This document shows positions 9,289 through 17,835 of a stretch of 21,860 nt of DNA, one piece after another. Positions within the stretch are counted from its first letter, which is position 1; the number at the start of each line of letters is the position of its first letter. Under the pieces are notes generated by a model. It had not been told where the DNA came from. It saw only the letters and a list, made by a program, of their open reading frames with translations, and did not search any database. A program made the translations under genes and the position numbers. The DNA is taken from NCBI RefSeq assembly GCF_000003605.2, contig NW_003115450.1:1-21860 (forward strand), read 5' to 3'. Origin of the DNA: Saccoglossus kowalevskii (lineage: Eukaryota; Hemichordata; Enteropneusta; Harrimaniidae).

Positions 9289-10017
9289 CGCGAAAGTGAA
9301 TGAATATTTCATAAAAGTCCGTTTGAATATCGTACTTGCCCTTGAAGGATGTAGAATTATTAAACATTTCCATACATTAAATGACCGCCAACTACGATAA
9401 TTTAAAAAAAATGACCCTGATAGATGAGTGGTCATGTGATCGACCTATAAAAGAAGTAAAGTTCAATCTGTCGTGGTTAGTACTTGCATGGGAGATAACC
9501 TGAGAAAACCAGCGGGTGACATTTTTTGAGTTTTTGCAGTCTGCACCTATTTGGTCCAAGCTGTTAAAACAGCGTGCAAAGTTCTACAAAGCGAATCCAA
9601 AGTTGCTAGATTTGTTTGTATATTTGACCTAAGTTGTTGTTATATCGAACCGTGCAGTTATAAAGTATGAAAAATGACTAAAATCCATTTGAAACCTCCC
9701 ATGTTAGCAGACTGTCATATGAGCCGGCCGTAAAATGAACAAACACATACTAAAAATGTTAAAAGCGATTGAAAAGTTGGTGGATTTGTGTGTATATTCC
9801 CCCTAAGTCATTTCATATAGAACCCCGCAGTTCAATTTAGAACAAAATTATGTAAATGTCTAAAACTGCTATTTATGTTGGCACATTGTACCACTACCCA
9901 AGCGCAAAGTGATTAACAAAGTGCTTACAAATTTGTGAAAAGATTGAGCAAAGTTGGCAGATTTACATGGAAATGTTACCTATTCTGTTACATTATCGAG
10001 TCCAGTTGTTAAAAGTA
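9289..10017 (+). repeat. Satellite unit 13 (729 bp, family 2)
   Basis: First half of dimer copy 2, matching unit 11 at an offset of 1456 bp. Private variants are AATATTTCATAAAAGTCCG and AATTTAAAAAAAATGACC. Its GC patch is the normal GAGCCGGCCGTAAAATG. Confidence 0.92.
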
Positions 10018-10749
10018 CGCGAAAGTGAATGAATATGTCATAAAAGGCCGTTTGAATATCGTAGTGGCCCTCGAAGGATGTAGAATTTTTAAACATTTCC
10101 ATACATTAAATGACCGCCAACTACGATAATTTTTAAATGATCCTGAAAGATGAGTGGTCAGGTGATCGACCGATAATGGAAGTAAAGTTCAATCTGTCGT
10201 GGTTAGTACTTGAATGGGAGACAACCTGAGAAAACCAGCGGGTGAAATTTTTTTGAATTTTTGCAGTCTCCACCTATTTGGTCCAAGCTGTTAAAACAGC
10301 GTGCAATGTCCTCCAAAGCGATTCCAAAGTTGCTAGTTTTGTTTGATAATTTGACCTAAGTTGTTGTTATATCGAACCGTGCAGTTATAAAGTATGAAAA
10401 ATTACTAAAATCCATTTGAAACCACCCATGTTAGCAGACTGTCATTTGAGCCGACCGTCACATGAACAAACACATACTAAAAAATGTTAAAAGCGATTGA
10501 AAAGTTGGTGGATTTGTGTCGTATATTCCCTCCTAAGTCATTTCATATAGAACTCCCAACGTTTCAATTTTACAACAAAATTATGTAAAATGTCTAAAAC
10601 AGCTATTTATGTTGGCACATTGTACCACTACCCAGCGCAAAGTGATTAACAAAGTTCTTACAAGTATGAAAGATTTGTGCAAAGTTGGTAAATTTGCATG
10701 GAAATGTTACCTATTTCTGTTACATTATCGAGTTCAGTTGTTAAAAGTT
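10018..10749 (+). repeat. Satellite unit 14 (732 bp, mosaic of family 2 and family 3)
   Basis: It matches unit 12 at an offset of 1456 bp through most of its length. Between about 10,480 and 10,720 it gains and loses single bases (ACTAAAAAATG, GTGTCGTATATTCCCTCC, AACTCCCAACG, AATTTTACAAC, TATTTCTG). It ends with the family-3 form AAATTTGCATGG. Confidence 0.9.
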
Positions 10750-11468
10750 CGCGAAAGTGAATGAATATGTTATAAAAGGCCCTTTGAATATCGCAGTGGC
10801 CCTCGAAGGATGTATGAATTTTTAAACATTTCCATCAATTACATAGCCGCCAATAACAATACTTCTTAAACGACCTTGATAGATGAGTGGTCAGGTGATC
10901 GACCAATAATAGAAGTAAAGATCAATCGGTCGTGGTAAGTAATTTCATGGGAGAAAACCAGCGGTTGACACTTTTTTTGAGTTTTTGCCGTCTGCACCTA
11001 TTTTGTCCAAGCTGTTAAAACAGCGTGCAAAGTTCTCCAAAGCGTTTCCAAAGTTGCTAGATTTGTTTGTTTATTTGACCTAAGTTGTTGTTATATCGAA
11101 CCATGCAGTTGTAAAGTATGAAAAATGACTAAAATTCATTTGAAACCTTCCATGTTAGCAGACTGCCATATGAGCCGGCCGTAAAATGAACAAACACATA
11201 CTGAAAATGTTAAAAGCGATTGAAAAGTTGGTGGATTTGCGTTTATATTCCCCCTAAGTCATTTCATATAGAACCCCGCAGTTAAATTTCGAACAAAATT
11301 ATGTAAAAGTCAAAAACAGCTATTTATGTTGGCACATTGTTCCACTACCCAAGCGCAAAGTGATTAACAAAATGCTTACAAAGTTGTGAAAAGCTTGTGC
11401 AAAGTTGGTAGATTTGCATGGAAATGTTACCTATTCTGTTACATTATCGAGTCCAGTTGTTAAAAGTT
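10750..11468 (+). repeat. Satellite unit 15 (719 bp, family 3)
   Basis: Shortest of the full units. It lacks 10 bp near 10,950, reading CATGGGAGAAAACCAGCGG where neighbours have ACAACCTGAG inserted after GGGAG. Shared with unit 17 are CTATTTTGTCC, AATTTCGAAC, ATTGTTCCAC and AACAAAATGC. Confidence 0.92.
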
Positions 11469-12196
11469 CGCGAAAGTGAATGAATATGTTATAAAAGGCC
11501 CTTTGAATATCGCAGTGGCCCTCGAAGGATGTAGAATTTTTAAACATTTTCATCAATTACATGGCCGCCAATAACAATACTTTTTAGACGACCTTGATAG
11601 ATGAGTGGTCAGGTGATCGACCAATAATAGAAGTAAAGATCAATCGGTCGTGGTTAGTACTTTCATGGGAGACAACCTGAGAAAACCAGCGGTTGACACT
11701 TTTTTTGAGTTTTTGCCGTCTGCACCTATTTGGTCCAAGCTGTTAAAACAGCGTGCAAAGTTCTCCAAAGCGTTTCCAAAGTTGCTAGATTTGTTTGTTT
11801 ATTTGACCTAAGTTATTGTTATATCAAACCATGCAGTTGTAAAGTATGAAAAATGACTAAAATTCATTTGAAACCTTCCATGTTAGCAGACTGCCATATG
11901 AGCCGGCCGTAAAATGAACAAACACATACTGAAAATGTTAAAAGCGATTGAAAAGTTGGTGGATTTGCGTTTATATTCCCCCTAAGTCATTTCATATAGA
12001 ACCCCGCAGTTAAATTTAGAACAAAATTATGTAAAAGTCAAAAACAGCTATTTATGTTGGCACATTGTACCACTACCCAAGCGCAAAGTGATTAACGAAG
12101 TGCTTACAAAGTTGTGAAAAGCTTGTGCAAAGTTGGTAGATTTGCATGGAAATGTTACCTATTCTGTTACATTATCGAGTCCAGTTGTTAAAAGTT
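11469..12196 (+). repeat. Satellite unit 16 (728 bp, family 3)
   Basis: Full unit. Private variants are ACTTTTTAGACGACC, AGTACTTTCATGGG, AAGTTATTGTTATATCAAACC and AACGAAGTGC. It lacks the CTATTTTGTCC, TTTCGAAC and GTTCCAC variants shared by units 15 and 17. Confidence 0.92.
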
Positions 12197-12924
12197 CGCG
12201 AAAGTGAATGAATATTTTATAAAAGGCCCTTTGAATATCGCAGTGGCCCTCGAGGGATGTAGAATTTTTAAACATTTCCATCAATTACATGGCCGCCAAT
12301 AAAAAGAATATTTAAACGACCCTGATAGATGAGTGGTCAGGTGATCGACCAATAATAGAAGTAAAGATCAATCGGTCGTGGTTAGTACTTGCATGGGAGA
12401 CAACCAGAGAAAACCAGCGGTTGACACTTTTTTTGAGTTTTTGCCGTCTGCACCTATTTTGTCCAAGCTGTTAAAACAGCGTGCAAAGTTCTCCAAAGCG
12501 TTTCCAAAGTGGCTAGATTTGTTTGTTTATTTGACCTAAGTTGTTGTTATATCGAACCATGCAGTTGTAAAGTATGAAAAATGACTAAAATTCATTTGAA
12601 ACCTTCCATGTTAGCAGACTGCCATATGAGCCGGCCGTAAAATGAACAAACACATACTGAAAATGTTAAAAGCGATTGAAAAGTTGGTGGATTTGCGTTT
12701 ATATTCCCCCTAAGTCATTTCATATAGAACCCCGCAGTTAAATTTCGAACAAAATTATGTAAAAGTCAAAAACAGCTATTTATGTTGGCACATTGTTCCA
12801 CTACCCAAGCGCAAAGTGATTAACAAAATGCTTACAAAGTTGTGAAAAGCTTGTGCAAAGTTGGTAGATTTGCATGGAAATGTTACCTATTCTGTTACAT
12901 TATCGAGTCCAGTTGTTAAAAGTT
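12197..12924 (+). repeat. Satellite unit 17 (728 bp, family 3)
   Basis: Full unit. It matches unit 15 at exactly 1456 bp offset for CTATTTTGTCC (12,457 against 11,001) and the GTTAAATTTCGAAC variant (12,737 against 11,281). Private variants are AATATTTTATAAAAGG, CTCGAGGGATG, AATAAAAAGAATATTTAAACG, CAACCAGAG and AAGTGGCTAG. Confidence 0.92.
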
Positions 12925-13220
12925 CGCGAAAGTGAATGAATATGTTATAAAAGGCCCTTTGAATATCGCAGTGGCCCTCGAAGGATGTAGAATTTTATAT
13001 TCCCCCTAAGTCATTTCATATAGAACCCCGCAGTTAAATTTAGAACAAAATTATGTAAAAGTCAAAAACAGCTATTTATGTTGGCACATTGTACCACTAC
13101 CCAAGCGCAAAGTGATTAACAAAGTGCTTACAAAGTTGTGAAAAGCTTGTGAAAAGTTGGTAGATTTGCATGGAAATGTTACCTATTCTGTTACATTATC
13201 GAGTCCAGTTGTTAAAAGTT
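12925..13220 (+). repeat. Satellite unit 18 (296 bp, internally deleted)
   Basis: From the phase mark the unit runs normally to GATGTAGAATTTT, then jumps at 12,994-12,996 to TATATTCCCCCTAAG in the middle of block B. About 432 bp (most of D, all of A and half of B) are missing. Three T residues are shared by both sides of the join. The GC patch and the stem-loop are absent. Confidence 0.93.
12994..12996. other. Deletion join in unit 18
   Basis: Block D sequence (GATGTAGAATTTT) is fused to block B sequence (TTTATATTCCCCC). TTT is common to both parents, so the join shows 3 bp of microhomology. Confidence 0.85.
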
Positions 13221-13706
13221 CGCGAAAGTGAATGAATATGTCATAAAAGGCCCTTTGAATATCGCAGTGTCCCTCGAAGGATGTAGAATTTTTAAACATT
13301 TCCATAAATTAAATGGCCGCCAATAACGATAATTGTTAAACGACACTGATAGATGAGTGGTCACGTGATTGACCAATAATGGAAGTAAAGATCAATCGGT
13401 CGTGGTTAGTACTTGCATGGGAGACAACCTGAGAAAACCAGCGGGTGACACTTTTTTGAGTTTTTGCCGTCTGCACCTATTTGGTCCATGCTGTTAAAAC
13501 AGCGTGCAAAGTTCTCCAAAGCGATTCCATGGTTGCTAAATTTGTTTGTTTATTTATCCTAAGTTGTTGTTATATCGAACCGCTAAACAAGCGCAAAGTG
13601 ATTAACAAAGTGCTTACAAAGTTGTGAAAAGCTTGTGCAAAGTTGGTAGATTTGCATAGAAATGTTACCTATTCTGTTACATTATCGAGTCCAGTTGTTA
13701 AAAGTT
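13221..13706 (+). repeat. Satellite unit 19 (486 bp, internally deleted)
   Basis: It runs normally through block D and into A, then jumps near 13,582 from TATATCGAACCG to CTAAACAAGCGCAAAG in block C. About 242 bp are missing. Private variants are GCAGTGTCCCTCG, CATAAATTAAATGG, AATTGTTAAACGACACTG, GTCACGTGATTGACC, TTCCATGGTTGCTAAATTTG and TTATTTATCC. All of them recur in unit 21. Confidence 0.93.
13580..13584. other. Deletion join in unit 19
   Basis: Block A (TATATCGAACC) is fused to block C (CTAAACAAGCGCAAAG, normally CTACCCAAGCGCAAAG). No clear microhomology beyond a base or two. Confidence 0.85.
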
Positions 13707-14432
13707 CGCGAAAGTGAATGAATATGTTATAAAAGGCTCTTTGAATATCGCAGTGGCCCTCGAAGGATGTAGAATTTTTAAACATTTCCATCAATTACAT
13801 GGCCGCCAATAACAATAATTTTTAAACGATCCTGATAGATGAGTGGTCAGGTTATCGACCAATAATTGAAGTAAAGATCAATCGGTCGTGGTTAGCACTT
13901 GCATGGGAAAACCTGAGAAAACCAGCGGTTGACACTATTTTTGAGTTTTTGCCGTCTGCACCTATTTGGTCCATGCTGTTAAAACAGCGTGCAAAGTTCT
14001 CCAAAGCGTTTCCAAAGTTGCTAGATTTGTTTGTTTATTTGACCTAAGTTGTTGTTATATCGAACCATACAGTTGTAAAGTATGAAAAATGACTAAAATT
14101 CATTTGAAACCTTCCATGTTAGCAGACTGTCATATGAGCCGGCCGTAAAATGAACAAACACATACTGAAAATGTTAAAAGCGATTGAAAAGTTGGTGGAT
14201 TTGCGTTTATATTCCCCCTAAGTCATTTCATATAGAACCCCGCAGTTAAATTTAGAACAAAATTATGTAAAAGTCAAAAACAGCTATTTATGTTGGCACA
14301 TTGTACCACTACCCAAGCGCAAAGTGATTAACAAAGTGCTTACAAAGTTGTGAAAAGCTTGTGAAAAGTTGGTAGATTTGCATGGAAATGTTACCTATTC
14401 TGTTACATTATCGAGTCCAGTTGTTAAAAGTT
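13707..14432 (+). repeat. Satellite unit 20 (726 bp, family 3)
   Basis: Full unit between the two 486-bp units. Private or rare variants are GGCTCTTTG, GTCAGGTTATCGACC, AATAATTGAAG, TAGCACTTGCATGGGAAAACC, GACACTATTTTTGAG and AACCATACAG. The GGTTATCG and CACTATTTTTG variants are shared with unit 22. Confidence 0.92.
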
Positions 14433-14918
14433 CGCGAAAGTGAATGAATATGTCATAAAAGGCCCTTTGAATATCGCAGTGTCCCTCGAAGGATGTAGAA
14501 TTTTTAAACATTTCCATAAATTAAATGGCCGCCAATAACGATAATTGTTAAACGACACTGATAGATGAGTGGTCACGTGATTGACCAATAATGGAAGTAA
14601 AGATCAATCGGTCGTGGTTAGTACTTGCATGGGAGACAACCTGAGAAAACCAGCGGGTGACACTTTTTTGAGTTTTTGCCGTCTGCACCTATTTGGTCCA
14701 TGCTGTTAAAACAGCGTGCAAAGTTCTCCAAAGCGATTCCATGGTTGCTAAATTTGTTTGTTTATTTATCCTAAGTTGTTGTTATATCGAACCGCTAAAC
14801 AAGCGCAAAGTGATTAACAAAGTGCTTACAAAGTTGTGAAAAGCTTGTGCAAAGTTGGTAGATTTGCATAGAAATGTTACCTATTCTGTTACATTATCGA
14901 GTCCAGTTGTTAAAAGTT
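14433..14918 (+). repeat. Satellite unit 21 (486 bp, duplicate of unit 19)
   Basis: Same length, same internal join (near 14,794) and same private variants as unit 19, offset by exactly 1212 bp. I see no difference between units 19 and 21 by eye. The two are therefore copies of one deletion event, not two independent deletions. Confidence 0.94.
14792..14796. other. Deletion join in unit 21 (copy of the unit 19 join)
   Basis: Identical ACCGCTAAACAAG join, exactly 1212 bp downstream of the first. Confidence 0.88.
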
Positions 14919-15647
14919 CGCGAAAGTGAATGAATATGTTATAAAAGGCCCTTTGAATATCGCAGTGGCCCTCGAAGGATGTAGAATTTTTAAACATTTC
15001 CATCAATTACATGGCCGCCAATAACATTAATTTTTAAACGATCCTGATAGATGAGTGGTCAGGTTATCGACCAATAATGTAAGTAAAGATCAATCGGTCG
15101 TGGTTAGTACTTGCATGGGAGACAACCTGAGAAAACCAGCGGTTGACACTATTTTTGAGTTTTTGCCTTCTGCACCTATTTTGTCCATGCTGTTAAAACA
15201 GCGTGCAAAGTTCTCCAAAGCGTTTCCAAAGTTGCTAGATTTGTTTGTTTATTTGACCTAAGTTGTTGTTATATCGAACCATGCAGTTGTAAAGTATGAA
15301 AAATGACTAAAATTCATTTGAAACCTTCCATGTTAGCAGACTGTCATATGAGCCGGCCGTAAAATGAACAAACACATATTGAAAATGTTAAAAGCGATTG
15401 AAAAGTTGGTGGATGTGCGTTTATATTCCCTCTAAGTCATTTCATGTCGAACCCCGCAGTTAAATTTAGAACAAAATTTTGTAAAAGTCAAAAACAGCTA
15501 TTTATGTTGGCACATTGTACCACTACCCAAGCGCAAAGTGATTAACAAAGTGCTTACAAAGTTGTGAAAAGATTGTGCAAAGTTGGTAGATTTGCATGAA
15601 AAATGTTACCTATTCTGTTACATTATCGAGTCCAATTGTTAAAAGTT
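14919..15647 (+). repeat. Satellite unit 22 (729 bp, family 3)
   Basis: Full unit. Related to unit 20 (GGTTATCGACC, CACTATTTTTGAG) but with its own changes: AACATTAATTTTT, AATAATGTAAG, GCCTTCTGCACCTATTTTGTC, CACATATTG, GGATGTGCG, CATGTCGAACC and TCCAATTG. Confidence 0.92.
15535..15584 (+). other. Phased A-tract segment at the start of block C (representative)
   Basis: AAA or AAAA runs begin at 15,535, 15,547, 15,558, 15,567 and 15,579, so spacing is 9-12 bp with mean 11. The segment also reads as degenerate 10-11-mers: CAAAGTGCTTA, CAAAGTTGTGA, AAAGATTGTG, CAAAGTTGGTA. Blocks A and B show the same habit with three tracts each. A-tracts repeated near the helical period are known to bend DNA; curvature here is inferred. 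Confidence 0.6.
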
Positions 15648-16373
15648 CGCGAAAGTGAATGAATATGTTATTAAAGGCCCTTTGAATATCGCAGTGGCCC
15701 TCGAAGGATGTAGAATTTTTAAACATTTCCATCAATTACATGGCCGCCAATAACAATAATTTTTAAACGACCCTGATAGATGAGTTTTCAGGTGATCGAC
15801 CAATAATAGAAGTAAAGATCAATCGGTCGTGGTTAGTACTTGCATGGGAGACAACCTGAGAAAACCAGCGGTTGACACTTTTTTTGAGTTTTTGCCGTCT
15901 GCACCTATTTGGTCCATGCTGTTAAAACAGCGTGCAAAGTTCTCCAAAGCGTTTCCAAAGTTGCTAGATTTGTTTGTTTATTTGACCTAAGTTGTTGTTA
16001 TATCGAACCATGCAGTTGTAAAGTATGAAAAATGACTAAAATTCATTTGAAACCTTCCATGTTAGCAGACTGTCATATGAGCCGGCCGTAAAATGAACAA
16101 ACACTACTGAAAATGATAAAAGCGATTGAAAAGTTGGTGGATTTGCGTTTATATTCCCCCTAAATCATTTCATGTAAACCCCGCAGTTAAATTTAGAACA
16201 AAATTATGTAAAAGTCAAAAACAGCTATTTATGTTGGCACATTGTACCACTACCCAAGCTCAAAGTGATAAACAAAGAGCTTACAAAGTTGTGAAAAGCT
16301 TGTGCAAAGTTGATATATTTGCATGGAAATGTTACCAATTCTGTTACATTACCGAGTCCAGTTGTTAAAAGTT
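15648..16373 (+). repeat. Satellite unit 23 (726 bp, family 3)
   Basis: Full unit with scattered substitutions: GATGAGTTTTCAGG, ACACTACTGAAAATGATAAAAG, CATGTAAACCCCG, AAGCTCAAAGTGATAAAC, GTTGATATATTTGC, ACCAATTCTG and ACCGAGTCC. Its right third is more diverged than its left. Confidence 0.92.
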
Positions 16374-17108
16374 CGCGAAAAGTGAATGAATATGTTAATA
16401 AAAGCTCTTTGAATATCGCAGTGGCCCTCAGAGGATGTATAATTTTTAAACATTTCCATCATTTACATGGCCTACAATAACAATATTTTTTAAACGACCC
16501 TGATAGATGAGTGGTCAGGTGATTAACCAATAATAGAAGTAAAGATCAATCGGTCGTGGTTAGTACTTGCATGGGAGACAACCTTAAAAAACCAGCGGTT
16601 GACACTTTTTTTGAATTTTTGCCGTCTGCACCTATTTGGTCCATGCTGTTAAAACAGCGTGCAAAGTTCTCCAAAGCGTTTCCAAAGTTGCTAGATTTGT
16701 TTGTTTATTTGACCTAAGTTGTTGTTATATCGAACCATGCAGTTGTTAAATATGAAAAATGACTAAAATTCATTTGAAACGTTCCATGTTACCAGACTGT
16801 CATATGATCCGTCCGTATAATGAATAACTCATAATGAAAATGTTATAAGCGTTTGAAAAGTTGGTGGATTTGCATTTTATATTCCCCCTAAGTCATTTTC
16901 ATGTAAAACCCCCGCAGATAAATTTAAGAACAAAAATTATGTAAAAGTCAAAAAACAGCTATTTATGTTGGCACATTGTACCACTACCAAAGCGCAAAGT
17001 GATTAACAAAGTGCTTTACAAAGTTGTGAAAAGCTTGTGCAAAGTTGGTACATTTGCATGGAAATGTTACCTATTCTGTTACATTATCGAGTCCAGTTGT
17101 TAAAAGTT
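16374..17108 (+). repeat. Satellite unit 24 (735 bp, family 3, most diverged)
   Basis: Longest unit. It has many one-base insertions in homopolymers (CGCGAAAAGTG, GCATTTTATATTCC, CATTTTCATG, AAAACCCCCGCAG, TTTAAGAAC, CAAAAATTATG, GCTTTACAAAG). The GC patch is destroyed (ATGATCCGTCCGTATAATG). The stem is altered (GATTAACCAATAAT), and CCTTAAAAAACC replaces CCTGAGAAAACC. Confidence 0.9.
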
Positions 17109-17835
17109 CGCGAAAGTGAATGAATATGTTATTAAAGGCCCTTTGAATATCGCAGCGGCCCTCAAAGGATGTATAATTTTTAAACATTTCCATCAATTAC
17201 ATGGCCGCCAATAACAATAATTTTTAAACGACCCTGATAGATGAGTGGTCAGGTGATTGACCAATAATAGAAGTAAAGATCAATCGGTCGTGGTTAGTAC
17301 TTGCATGGGAGACAACCTGAGAAAACCAGCGGTTGACACTTTTTTTGAGTTTTTGCCGTCTGCACCTATTTGGTCCATGCTGTTAAAACAGCGTGCAAAG
17401 TTCTCCAAAGCGTTTCCAAAGTTGCTAGATTTGTTTGTTTATTTGACCTAAGTTGTTGTTATATCGAACCATGCAGTTGTAAAGTATGAAAAATGACTAA
17501 AATTCATTTGAAACCTTCCATGTTAGCAGACTGTCATATGAGCCGGCCGTAAAATGAACAAACACATACTGAAAATGTTAAAAGCGATTGAAAAGTTGGT
17601 GGATTTGCGTTTATATTCCCCCTAAGTCATTTCATGTAGAACCCCGCAGTTAAATTTAGAACAAAATTATGTAAAAGTCAAAAACAGCTATTTATGTTGG
17701 CACATTGTACCACTACCCAAGCTCAAAGTGATTAACAAAGTGCTTACAAAGTTGTGAAAAGCTTTGCAAAGATGGTAGATTTGCATGGAAATGTTACCTA
17801 TTCTGTTACATTATCGAGTCCAGTTGTTAAAAGTT
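17109..17835 (+). repeat. Satellite unit 25 (727 bp, family 3)
   Basis: Full unit and last of family 3. It shares GTTATTAAAGG with unit 23, and GATGTATAATTTTT and ATTAACC/ATTGACC-type stem arms with unit 24. Private variants are GCAGCGGCCCTCAAAGG and GCTTTGCAAAGATGG near its right end, next to the family switch. Confidence 0.92.

Larger units (their letters stand above)
2990..10690. repeat. Family-2 block of the satellite
   Basis: Diagnostic variants are CATTAAATGACCGCC, GGGAGA(C/T)AACCTGAG, GTTAAAACAGCG, TTAGCAGACTGTCAT, GAACAAACACATACTAA, GCAGTTCAATTTAGAAC, AAATGTCTAAAAC and TATCGAGTCC. The stem-loop right arm is usually ATCTGTCG instead of ATCGGTCG. The block holds about ten and a half units and includes a dimeric higher-order repeat at its right end. 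Confidence 0.85.
9289..10749 (+). repeat. Dimeric higher-order repeat, copy 2 (units 13 and 14)
   Basis: Second copy at an offset of 1456 bp. The match decays into an indel cluster from about 10,480 and ends at the switch to family 3. Confidence 0.8.
12994..14205 (+). repeat. 1212-bp higher-order repeat, copy 1
   Basis: From the unit 18 join through unit 19 and most of unit 20. By eye it is identical to copy 2 for about 740 bp (12,994-13,737), including every private variant of unit 19. It then differs at scattered positions, beginning with GGCTCT against GGCCCT at 13,738. Its left end coincides with the deletion join. Confidence 0.85.
14206..15417 (+). repeat. 1212-bp higher-order repeat, copy 2
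   Basis: Second copy. Its left end joins unit 20 seamlessly (GCGTTTATATTCC), unlike copy 1. Its right part (unit 22) has diverged from unit 20 by several substitutions and a small indel at GGGAGACAACC against GGGAAAACC. Confidence 0.85.

Noticed and set aside
15055-17451. Plus-strand open frames at 15,055-15,261, 16,126-16,368 and 17,257-17,451
   Set aside because: Two are the same repeat phase in family-3 units with different starts. The third, in block B-C of unit 23, depends on private indels. Substitutions between copies are mainly amino-acid-changing.
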